DNA from: Candidatus Heimdallarchaeota archaeon
GTDB lineage: Archaea > Asgardarchaeota > Heimdallarchaeia > Heimdallarchaeales > Heimdallarchaeaceae
Direction: 5' to 3'
Assembly (NCBI GenBank): GCA_016839875.1
Contig: JAEOTK010000062.1
Coordinates: 1-5,041 of the forward strand
Length of the DNA stretch: 5,041 bases
In this document: positions 1 to 5,041 of the stretch, one piece after another
Layout: the number at the start of each line of letters is the position of its first letter
How positions within the stretch are numbered: position 1 is the first letter of the stretch
Made by a program: the position numbers and the translations under genes
The notes under the pieces: model-generated
The model's input: only the letters and a program-made list of their open reading frames with translations
What the model was told of the DNA's origin: nothing
Databases searched by the model: none

Positions 1-372
1 ATGTTTTTTGTGGGATTATCACTTTCTGGTCTTCTGTTAGTTCCAGATATTTTAATCTCTGAAGTTGTGGATGATGATAAGGAAAAATCTGGAGAGAATA
101 GAGAAGGCTTGGTATATGGTTTCTTTGGTTTTACAAGCAGAATAGCAATTGTTTTTGAATCTTATCTGATTACGATAGTGCTCAATATCTCTGGTTTTGA
201 TCCATTTCTATCAGCACAATCTGAAAGTGCAAAAATGGGAATAAAATTCTTGATGGCAGGTGTACCTTTGATTTGTTTCTTAATAGGAAATCTTCTCATG
301 ATATTTCTATATGATTTATCTCGAAAAAAAATTGAAAAACGAGATGGAAAGAAATTATCTTTACTTCATTGA
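1..372 (+). CDS. GPH/MFS_2-type (MelB-like) sugar or cation symporter, C-terminal fragment
   Basis: This is the end of a membrane transporter that very probably starts upstream of the window. The visible ATG at position 1 is likely an internal methionine, because 123 residues is only about a quarter of a 12-helix carrier of about 450 residues. The diagnostic part is the segment around residues 14-40: VPDILISEVVDDD, a charged stretch, then GENREGLVYG. It matches the conserved loop of the glycoside-pentoside-hexuronide:cation symporter family, usually of the form D.iDYdE..tG.RrEG..fG. Hydrophobic helices follow at about 41-63 and 83-105, and the protein ends in a lysine/arginine-rich cytoplasmic tail (residues 108-118). 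Family members usually import sugars or other solutes with H+ or Na+, but the substrate cannot be read from this fragment. The next gene on the same strand is 109 bp downstream and has its own promoter, so the two need not form an operon. The family call is fairly secure; the substrate is unknown. Confidence 0.72.
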   Translation: MFFVGLSLSGLLLVPDILISEVVDDDKEKSGENREGLVYGFFGFTSRIAIVFESYLITIVLNISGFDPFLSAQSESAKMGIKFLMAGVPLICFLIGNLLMIFLYDLSRKKIEKRDGKKLSLLH

Positions 373-441
373 GGAATGACTAATTACATCAAAACAATCT
401 ATTTGTCTATCGTATCAAGCAATTGGGTAAGAAAATTTACT

Positions 442-482
442 CCGAAATTCTTAAATAAATTGTAACGAATCCTCAAATCTTA
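442..482 (+). promoter_or_regulatory. Archaeal BRE/TATA promoter of the DHA2-type transporter, predicted leaderless
   Basis: A BRE-like CCGAAA (442-447) is followed by a TATA-like TTAAATAA (451-458). The TATA centre lies about 27 nt before the ATG at 482, so transcription should begin at or within a base or two of the start codon. No Shine-Dalgarno sequence precedes the ATG (CCTCAAATCTT). Together these indicate a leaderless mRNA. The spacing and boxes are seen in the sequence; the start site is inferred. Confidence 0.6.
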
Positions 483-1942
483 TGACGGAATCAGTAGAAA
501 ATGAAAAAAAAATCAACCTGATTACACTAGTTTTATCCGTAGGATCAGGAATTTTCATGACTACTCTAGATACTTCTGTTATAGTTCTTCTTTTAGACAC
601 AATTAAGAGTGATTTCGGCAGTAAACATAATCAAATCCAGTGGGTAATACTCATCTATCTCATGGTAATGTTAGCTTTTGTTGTATTATCAGGGGATTTG
701 GGAGACAAGTATGGAACAAAATTACTTTTTCAGATAGGAGTGGGAGTTCTTTTTGTAGGTTGCATTTTATGTTTTTTCTCTAATTCACTTGTTTTTCTAT
801 TAATCTCCCGAGTAATAGTTGCTATTGGAGTATCTTCTATAATTTCAAATGGAATGGCAATTTTAACCCATTTTTCTACAACAGAAAATAGAGGAACAAT
901 TTTAGGTTTTACAAATATGTTAATTGGATTATCAGTATTAATTGGTGTAGTTTTAGCTTCATTTTTAATAGAAAAATTTGGTTGGAACAGTACATTTCTT
1001 ATTAATATTCCAATTGGGATTATTGCCTTAGTTTCAGTCCATTACTGCGTTCCCAATATAGAAATTAAAGCGGAGAAAAAGAAAACAGATTGGATCGGGG
1101 CATTTGTTCTAGCAATTTTCTTGTCCCTATTGATACTAAGTTTAAGTATTTTCGTGGATTTAAAAATAGATAGAGGTTTTCTTTGGGCGGGGATTATTCT
1201 TCTTGGGAGTCTTATTTTCTTAGGACTTTTTATTTTTATAGAACTGAAAACGCAAAACCCATTTATTCAACTTGAATTATTAAAAGATAAGAAAATCTCT
1301 GTTGGTATTTTTTCAACTATTATTGCTGAACTAGGAATGATTGTTGTTGTCTATCAATATCCCTTTTATCTACAAGAGATACAAGGAATGGATAATATAA
1401 TGCTTGTTGGACTAACGATAGCAGGATTGCCTGTAGCAATGCCAATTTTAGCTGTAATCGCAGGAAAACTTTCTGATAAAATTGATGCAAGAATAATTAC
1501 TTCTATAGGATTGGTTGGAATGTCACTTACATTTCTGATATTAATTTTTGTTATTAAAATAGATACCCCAATATGGATTCTGGTTATTGGAGCTGTTTTA
1601 ATGGGAGCAACTTATGGAATATTTATGACACCTAACAGTAATTCTATTATGACAGCTGCACCTGAAGATAAGTTGGGTGTTGTTGGAGCTTTGACTAGGT
1701 TAACGATGACCATTGGTATCAGTTTAGGTACAGCTTTAGCAGCATGCCTTTTTGTATTAACAGGAAATATTATGGAGAATAGGACAGGATTAGGAATTGA
1801 TCATCCTCCTACCTACATTATCTCATTGCGTGTTGAATTCATCATATTCTGTATTGTTGTTCTTTTAGGGGCAATTTACTCATATTCAAGAGGACCTGAA
1901 AATAGGGAGAGAAAGAATTCTCTCAAGAAGCAAAGTGTGTAA
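482..1942 (+). CDS. DHA2-type (14-helix, EmrB/QacA-like) major facilitator transporter
   Basis: This is a predicted integral membrane transporter of 486 residues, the usual size for the 14-helix DHA2 group, which mostly exports drugs or metabolites by proton antiport. Hydrophobic segments run throughout, the first at about 13-38 and the last at about 450-469. Family marks, in order: LDTSVIVLLLDTI (29-41, motif D1, carrying the membrane Asp30), GDLGDKYGTK (71-80, motif A in loop 2-3), Arg110 in helix 4 (motif B), FGW followed by TFLINIPIG (166-179), DWIGAF (203-208), NPFIQLELLKDK (259-270) and YLQEIQG (296-302). Motif C in helix 5, normally G-P-x-x-G-G, is degenerate here (LSVLIGVV, about 150-157), so the mechanism or substrate may differ from classic exporters. 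The start is well bounded: an in-frame TAA at 452 lies upstream, no other start codon falls between, and the promoter places the mRNA end at this ATG. The gene stops 6 bp from the convergent pdxT. The substrate is unknown. Confidence 0.88.
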   Translation: MTESVENEKKINLITLVLSVGSGIFMTTLDTSVIVLLLDTIKSDFGSKHNQIQWVILIYLMVMLAFVVLSGDLGDKYGTKLLFQIGVGVLFVGCILCFFSNSLVFLLISRVIVAIGVSSIISNGMAILTHFSTTENRGTILGFTNMLIGLSVLIGVVLASFLIEKFGWNSTFLINIPIGIIALVSVHYCVPNIEIKAEKKKTDWIGAFVLAIFLSLLILSLSIFVDLKIDRGFLWAGIILLGSLIFLGLFIFIELKTQNPFIQLELLKDKKISVGIFSTIIAELGMIVVVYQYPFYLQEIQGMDNIMLVGLTIAGLPVAMPILAVIAGKLSDKIDARIITSIGLVGMSLTFLILIFVIKIDTPIWILVIGAVLMGATYGIFMTPNSNSIMTAAPEDKLGVVGALTRLTMTIGISLGTALAACLFVLTGNIMENRTGLGIDHPPTYIISLRVEFIIFCIVVLLGAIYSYSRGPENRERKNSLKKQSV

Positions 1943-1948
1943 TCCTTA

Positions 1949-2551
1949 TTACATTTTTAAGAAATATTCATGAATTCTAAAATCATCAGTAAGTTCAGGA
2001 TGAAAAGAACATACAAGAACACGTTCATTCCTTGCTACAACTATTTCTCCTTTGTGTTTGGCTAGTACAGTTACATCTGACGAATTTGCAGAAACAATCA
2101 ATGGAGCTCTGATAAATATTGAATGAAATTCAGATGGATTTAAACCTTCTATCTGAAGTCTTGTTTCAAAGGAATCTACTTGCCTTCCGTATGCATTTCT
2201 TGCAGTTGTTATATTTATAAAACCAAAACCTTCGAAAGGATCATTTTCTGATTGGTTTTCAATCTCTTTACTGATTAATACAACACCTGCACATATGCCA
2301 AAAATCTTCATCCCATCTTTATGTTTCTGGATAATTTGATCACGAAGTGTTTGATCTGGTTGATGAACTACACTCAACTTACTCATTACAGTAGATTCTC
2401 CACCTGGAATAATCAAGTGAGTAATCGGTTCAATATCTTCTGAAGTTTTAACTAAAGTAACAGGAAAATTAGGGTCGTTCATTGCTCTCTTAACAGCAAC
2501 GACGTGTTCCCTGAAATCACCCTGTAAAGCTAAAACTCCAACGACTGGCAT
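1949..2551 (-). CDS. pdxT: PdxT, glutaminase subunit of pyridoxal 5'-phosphate synthase
   Basis: This is the class I glutamine amidotransferase subunit (200 residues, normal length) that hydrolyses glutamine and channels ammonia to PdxS for pyridoxal phosphate synthesis in the cytoplasm. Visible marks: GVLALQGDFREH (5-16), the oxyanion-hole loop PGGES (49-53), the nucleophile elbow GICAG with Cys87, RNAYGRQVDSFE (118-129), IRAP (147-150), and FHPELTDDFRIHEYF (183-197). The last contains His184 and Glu186, which complete the Cys-His-Glu triad, equivalent to Cys79, His170 and Glu172 of Bacillus subtilis PdxT. A small deviation is GICAG where GTCAG is usual. The start codon overlaps the pdxS stop by one base (TAATG). 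A GAGGTG ribosome-binding site lies inside the end of pdxS, so the two subunits should be translationally coupled and made together. The gene converges on the DHA2-type transporter gene with a 6-bp gap. Confidence 0.97.
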   Translation of the reverse strand: MPVVGVLALQGDFREHVVAVKRAMNDPNFPVTLVKTSEDIEPITHLIIPGGESTVMSKLSVVHQPDQTLRDQIIQKHKDGMKIFGICAGVVLISKEIENQSENDPFEGFGFINITTARNAYGRQVDSFETRLQIEGLNPSEFHSIFIRAPLIVSANSSDVTVLAKHKGEIVVARNERVLVCSFHPELTDDFRIHEYFLKM

Positions 2552-3501
2552 TAAATATCTGCACCTCTTTCTTGCATACTTAATTCCATTTTATCAGTTT
2601 CAATTCCGAACATAGTCTTTTCCTCATCAACCATAGATTGAGCTTCTAAGACTTTTTCAGGATCTTCAAAATGAGTTGTTGCAAGAACGACAGCTCGTGC
2701 TCTATTTTCTGGATCTTCAGATTTGAAGATACCACTACCAACAAAAATTCCATCACACCCCATATACATCATTTGTGCAGCATCTGCAGGTGTTGAAATA
2801 CCTCCAGCTGAAAAATTAACAACAGGTAATCTTCCTAATTTACAGGTTTCAATAAGAGTATCAAGTGAGACCTTGATTGATCTTGCATAATACATTAACT
2901 GCTGTCCATCGTTGTTTTCATATAATTTTACTGCATGTTCTATTGAATTCAAATATCGTCTCATATGTTTGATTGCGTGAGCAACATTACCTGTACCAGG
3001 TTCACCTTTGGTTCTTATCATTGCTGCTCCTTCTTCAATTCGACGAAGAGCTTCGCCTAGATCTCTTGCTCCACATACAAAAGGTATTTGAAATGGCCAT
3101 TTCCAAATGTGTCTTTCTTCATCTGCAGGTGTAAGAACTTCACTTTCATCAAGCATATCTACACCAGTTTGTTCAAGCACTTTTGCTTCATAGGTGTGAC
3201 CAATTCTGCATTTTGCCATAATAGGAATACTAACTGCATTGATAATTTCCTTGATTTTTTCGACACTAGCTGTTCTCGCTATTCCACCAACTTTACGCAC
3301 ATCATAAGGTAGTTTATCTAAAACCATAACTGCAACAGCACCAGCTTTCTCAGCAATTTTTGCTTGTTCTTCATTGGTAACGTCCATTATTACTCCACCC
3401 TTAAGCATATCAGCAAAACCATATTTTACGCGAACTGTACCAGTTAACTGTCCATCCACTTCTTTTTCTCCAAAATGTTTGTAATCCCAATAATCTTTCA
3501 T
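2551..3501 (-). CDS. pdxS: PdxS, synthase subunit of pyridoxal 5'-phosphate synthase
   Basis: This TIM-barrel synthase condenses ribose 5-phosphate (or ribulose 5-phosphate), glyceraldehyde 3-phosphate and ammonia from PdxT into pyridoxal 5'-phosphate. The protein is 316 residues. Catalytic residues align with B. subtilis PdxS at a constant offset of +16: Asp40 (GGVIMDV), Lys97 ([11 protein letters not shown]), Asp118 ([11 protein letters not shown]) and Lys165 ([10 protein letters not shown]). The phosphate-binding [13 protein letters not shown] (229-241) and FVGSGIFKS (253-261) are intact, as is the C-terminal MQERG. The protein lacks the large insertion, near residue 200, that I recall from Methanocaldococcus PdxS; its loop there is of bacterial length. 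Oddities are a 16-residue N-terminal extension rich in aromatic and charged residues ([18 protein letters not shown]) and a changed [11 protein letters not shown] (60-70) where ALERVPADIRA is near-universal. The start is supported by GAGGT (3508-3512) six bases upstream, and there is no other methionine before residue 32. Its promoter contains a striking pair of inverted repeats. Confidence 0.97.
   Translation of the reverse strand: MKDYWDYKHFGEKEVDGQLTGTVRVKYGFADMLKGGVIMDVTNEEQAKIAEKAGAVAVMVLDKLPYDVRKVGGIARTASVEKIKEIINAVSIPIMAKCRIGHTYEAKVLEQTGVDMLDESEVLTPADEERHIWKWPFQIPFVCGARDLGEALRRIEEGAAMIRTKGEPGTGNVAHAIKHMRRYLNSIEHAVKLYENNDGQQLMYYARSIKVSLDTLIETCKLGRLPVVNFSAGGISTPADAAQMMYMGCDGIFVGSGIFKSEDPENRARAVVLATTHFEDPEKVLEAQSMVDEEKTMFGIETDKMELSMQERGADI
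2562..2567 (-). promoter_or_regulatory. Ribosome-binding site of pdxT inside pdxS, with TAATG coupling
   Basis: On the minus strand GAGGTG (2567 to 2562) lies 10 nt before the pdxT ATG and within the last codons of pdxS. It matches the archaeal anti-Shine-Dalgarno core. The stop TAA of pdxS (2553-2551) shares its last A with the ATG of pdxT, so terminating ribosomes can restart on pdxT. Confidence 0.75.
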
Positions 3502-3522
3502 GTAATTACCTCGTTAAATAAC

Positions 3523-3571
3523 ATACTCAAGTAGAATCTTGAGTATTATATTCAAGATAAAACTTGAGTAT
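3523..3571. promoter_or_regulatory. Tandem dyad operator candidate in the pdxS promoter (four alternating half-sites)
   Basis: Two 24-bp dyads lie side by side with one base between them. Dyad 1 is ATACTCAAG-N6-CTTGAGTAT (3523-3546), with perfect 9-bp arms. Dyad 2 is ATATTCAAG-N6-CTTGAGTAT (3548-3571), with one mismatch. Their inner arms also form a third, overlapping dyad of 11-bp arms around base 3547 (3536-3558, one mismatch), so the whole 49 bp is nearly symmetric about 3547. Centres of the TCAAG/CTTGA cores are 11, 14 and 11 bp apart, so each dyad presents two cores about one helical turn apart, as expected for a dimeric helix-turn-helix regulator. The array begins 2 bp downstream of the pdxS TATA box and covers the predicted transcription start, a position where archaeal repressors commonly block polymerase. 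An RNA role in the leader is possible for the gene-proximal dyad. The regulator is not identified in this window. Confidence 0.68.
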
Positions 3572-3573
3572 AG

Positions 3574-3590
3574 ATTTATAACATTTTTGG
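3574..3590 (-). promoter_or_regulatory. BRE/TATA promoter of pdxST
   Basis: On the minus strand a BRE-like CCAAAAA (3590 to 3584) precedes a TATA-like TTATAAAT (3581 to 3574). Archaeal spacing puts the transcription start near 3550-3553, which gives a leader of about 50 nt containing the GAGGT ribosome-binding site (3508-3512). A second, weaker AT-rich element (AATATAAT, near 3548-3555) falls inside the inverted-repeat array and could be an alternative box. The promoter means pdxST can be transcribed independently of the hydrolase gene that ends 115 bp upstream. Confidence 0.55.
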
Positions 3591-3616
3591 TATGAAGATT
3601 GTAATAGGATTTTACT

Positions 3617-4816
3617 TTAATTTTTCCTCTGCTTTTTTCTGCGATTCAGCTCTACTGATATCATAAGTATCATTGCAGGAAATATCAACGAAACTGTTGG
3701 AAATGAAGTTTCAGATATTGGATCATAACCTTCTTCTACAGCTTTCATGATGAAATTAGCAGCTAAAGTTACAAAAGAAGGCCATGCGCCTGTACTCAAA
3801 CTTGAGGTAAAAACGATTACTAAATCTAATTCTTGATTTATCCAGATTCTTTGTCCAGCATAACCCAATGCAAGATAGGAATTAACTTCAGGATAAACCC
3901 ACCACTGATACCCATATCTAGCCCAACTATCTACCTCAACTGAATTAATGGTTGAATTCTTTACCCACTCTTTCGGTACAATTTGTGTTCCATTCCATGT
4001 TCCGTTATTCAGATAAAGATACCCAAATTTGGCTAGACTTGGAGAAGTTAATTCAAGACCACTTCCCCCAAAATGAATTCCCTGAGAATCTAGAAACCAT
4101 ATGTTATCACTTATTCCAAGAGGTGTAAATAGCTTTTCTTCAGCATAGTCTCTTGTTCTTTGACCAGTAGCTTCATAGAGAATTGCAGATAATAAGTGTG
4201 AATCACCAGTACTGTATTCATGTACAGTTCCAGGCTCATGTACCAAAGTTTGATTTAGTATAAATTCTACCCAATTTTCACTGTCCGTCAATTGGCCATA
4301 GGTATTTTCTGGAGAACCATATGGTACATCCCATTCACTCCAATTTATCCCAGAAGTGTGAGTCAATAGATGCTCTATTGTTATGTTCTCTTTATCAGCT
4401 TTATTTAGTACAGATATACCATCAAAATAATCAAGTATCTTTTGGTCAGTTCCAATGATATATCCTTCATCAATTGCAATTCCAATTAAAGATGACATAA
4501 CACTTTTTGTAATAGAATAAATCGGATGAAGGTCATTTGGTCCATAATTTGATTTCAAGTATTCTTCAATAACAAGATATCCGTTTTTTACAGCCAATAC
4601 GCTATCAATAGCATATTCGTGGATGTCTATATAATTAAACATCTCTTCTATTCGAGACTCATTAATGTTGGCTTCTTCGTATGATAAACTTAACCAACCA
4701 TCATTTGGCCAATAATCTCGTTCTACATTGCTGCTTTTCACATTATATTGATTGATTGATAGTAGTAGAATAATTACAAAAACAAAAGTAAGTTTATTTG
4801 AAACCATTTCTTTCAT
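3617..4816 (-). CDS. Secreted class-C beta-lactamase-fold serine hydrolase with C-terminal membrane anchor
   Basis: This 399-residue protein belongs to the serine beta-lactamase-like/penicillin-binding family (PF00144, COG1680-like), which also includes esterases and peptidases. The first motif is SITK, with nucleophile Ser101 and Lys104 (YSITKS). LLTHTSGI (150-157) is a typical family segment. The second motif is Tyr201 in HEYSTGDSHLL (199-209), with Thr203 where many members have Asn. The third motif is GYAGQ (318-322), where relatives often have G-H-x-G. An N-terminal hydrophobic signal follows Lys8 (about 9-21, no lipobox cysteine). The C-terminus has a helix at about 372-388 followed by the basic tail RRKKQRKN, so the catalytic domain should sit outside the cell, held by one or two membrane segments. 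Seven N-x-S/T sequons (Asn52, 144, 158, 188, 271, 275, 287) would allow archaeal N-glycosylation. Start: ATG at 4816 (an in-frame TAA lies upstream); Met4 is an alternative. A true antibiotic-resistance role is unlikely, and the substrate is unknown. It is co-oriented with pdxST but 115 bp away. Confidence 0.88.
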   Translation of the reverse strand: MKEMVSNKLTFVFVIILLLSINQYNVKSSNVERDYWPNDGWLSLSYEEANINESRIEEMFNYIDIHEYAIDSVLAVKNGYLVIEEYLKSNYGPNDLHPIYSITKSVMSSLIGIAIDEGYIIGTDQKILDYFDGISVLNKADKENITIEHLLTHTSGINWSEWDVPYGSPENTYGQLTDSENWVEFILNQTLVHEPGTVHEYSTGDSHLLSAILYEATGQRTRDYAEEKLFTPLGISDNIWFLDSQGIHFGGSGLELTSPSLAKFGYLYLNNGTWNGTQIVPKEWVKNSTINSVEVDSWARYGYQWWVYPEVNSYLALGYAGQRIWINQELDLVIVFTSSLSTGAWPSFVTLAANFIMKAVEEGYDPISETSFPTVSLIFPAMILMISVELNRRKKQRKN

Positions 4817-4823
4817 CTCTTCT

Positions 4824-4853
4824 TTTGAGGCTACGAACTCAAACTTTTATAAA
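4824..4853 (-). promoter_or_regulatory. TATA promoter of the serine hydrolase gene with an imperfect operator-like repeat
   Basis: On the minus strand the TATA-like TTTATAAA (4853 to 4846) lies about 33 nt before the ATG at 4816. The predicted start is near 4823-4825 and the leader only about 7-9 nt, with at best a weak purine tract (AAGAAGAG) before the ATG. Directly downstream of the TATA box is an inverted repeat TTTGAG-N8-CTCAAA (4824-4843). It overlaps the predicted start site, the same relative position as the dyads at pdxS. Confidence 0.5.
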
Positions 4854-4933
4854 ACTATTTAATTAAATGTAGAAGAGATAGGTTTACAGAAAGAATCAGA
4901 TTTTATCATAAACGAGAAAATACCTTACTTTAC

Positions 4934-4943
4934 TTTTTTAAAG
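4934..4943 (+). promoter_or_regulatory. Possible TATA element for the gene starting at 4990
   Basis: TTTTTTAAAG is the best TATA-like stretch at a sensible distance. Transcription from it would start near 4963-4966, giving a leader of about 25 nt that contains the GGAG ribosome-binding site of the gene at 4990. There is no clear BRE, and the region is AT-rich throughout, so this is a weak call. Confidence 0.3.
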
Positions 4944-4989
4944 GAAAATGTATTCAAAAAGGAAGAAAGAATGAACCTTGGAGAACAAA

Positions 4990-5041
4990 ATGAACAAAAA
5001 AACAATAGTTCTAGGATTTGGTATGATCCTAATAATCTTTG
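4990..5041 (+). CDS. Start of a secreted or membrane protein, N-terminal fragment only
   Basis: Only 17 codons are visible: MNKKTIVLGFGMILIIF. Two lysines followed by an unbroken hydrophobic stretch is typical of a signal peptide or a first membrane helix. The ATG is supported by GGAG (4980-4983) six bases upstream. A second ATG at 4971 opens another reading frame over the same bases, but its peptide is hydrophilic and low-complexity (MNLGEQNEQKNNSSR) and its ribosome-binding site is poorer, so 4990 is preferred. The gene is divergent from the serine hydrolase, with 173 bp between the start codons holding both promoters. Function cannot be assigned from this fragment. Confidence 0.55.
   Translation, partial: MNKKTIVLGFGMILIIF

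Noticed and set aside
1882..1890. ATATTCAAG, identical to one half-site of the pdxS array
   Set aside because: It is a single half-site within the transporter coding sequence with no partner arm at N6 spacing, so probably chance in AT-rich DNA.
3088..3312. Plus-strand 74-codon open frame
   Set aside because: It lies wholly inside pdxS on the opposite strand; its product (rich in Phe, Cys, His and Asn) looks like antisense reading of a conserved gene, and no promoter or ribosome-binding site is seen.
3795..3806. CTCAA-AC-TTGAG, similar in core to the pdxS half-sites
   Set aside because: It lies within the hydrolase coding sequence near its 3' end, has short 5-bp arms and a 2-bp spacer unlike the dyads, and the bases are explained by ordinary codons.
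3617..4816. Reading the hydrolase as an antibiotic-resistance beta-lactamase
   Set aside because: The SxxK/Y fold is shared by many esterases and peptidases; motif 3 is not KTG and the context is chromosomal metabolism, so only the fold-level call is supported.
4971..5041. Alternative start ATG at 4971 in another frame
   Set aside because: It gives a hydrophilic Asn/Gln-rich peptide with a weaker ribosome-binding site; the frame from 4990 has GGAG at good spacing and a clear signal-like N-terminus.
1..5041. Defence system, mobile element, CRISPR array, tRNA or rRNA
   Set aside because: No transposase, integrase, nuclease or toxin-like protein, no spaced direct repeats, and no recognisable tRNA or rRNA sequence was seen on either strand.

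Overview
The window looks like AT-rich archaeal chromosome. The evidence is at the promoters. The DHA2-type transporter gene at 482 has a BRE/TATA-like element centred about 27 nt before its ATG and no Shine-Dalgarno sequence, which predicts a leaderless mRNA. The pdxS and serine-hydrolase genes also have TATA-like boxes at archaeal distances. Genes expected to carry a leader or to sit inside an operon instead have GAGGT or GAGGTG ribosome-binding sites that match the archaeal 16S rRNA tail. The lineage cannot be fixed from this sequence. An Asgard-like or other mesophilic archaeon is possible, but that is only an impression.

Layout. Positions 1-372 (+) hold the C-terminal end of a GPH/MFS_2-type (MelB-like) symporter whose start lies outside the window. 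Positions 482-1942 (+) encode a complete DHA2-type major facilitator transporter with its own promoter. Converging on it with only a 6-bp gap is a minus-strand block, in transcription order: a secreted and probably membrane-anchored class-C beta-lactamase-fold serine hydrolase (4816 to 3617), then pdxS (3501 to 2551) and pdxT (2551 to 1949). pdxS and pdxT overlap by one base (TAATG). At the right edge a plus-strand gene starts at 4990, divergent from the hydrolase; only its signal-peptide-like first 17 residues are visible.

Function. PdxS and PdxT together form the deoxyxylulose-5-phosphate-independent pyridoxal 5'-phosphate synthase. PdxT releases ammonia from glutamine, and PdxS combines it with a pentose phosphate and a triose phosphate. 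All catalytic residues known to me are present in both. The two transporters and the hydrolase have no evident link to vitamin B6 and may simply be neighbours.

The most interesting signal is non-coding. Between the hydrolase stop and pdxS, immediately downstream of the pdxS TATA box, lies a 49-bp near-palindrome (3523-3571). It is made of four alternating copies of a 9-bp half-site, ATACTCAAG/CTTGAGTAT, and forms two tandem 24-bp dyads. It overlaps the predicted transcription start and is a good candidate for a double operator controlling vitamin B6 synthesis, with a regulator not identified here. A looser repeat with a related core, TTTGAG-N8-CTCAAA, occupies the same position in the hydrolase promoter. 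I see no mobile elements, CRISPR arrays, tRNA or rRNA genes, or defence systems, and there is no gene-free stretch longer than 300 bases.
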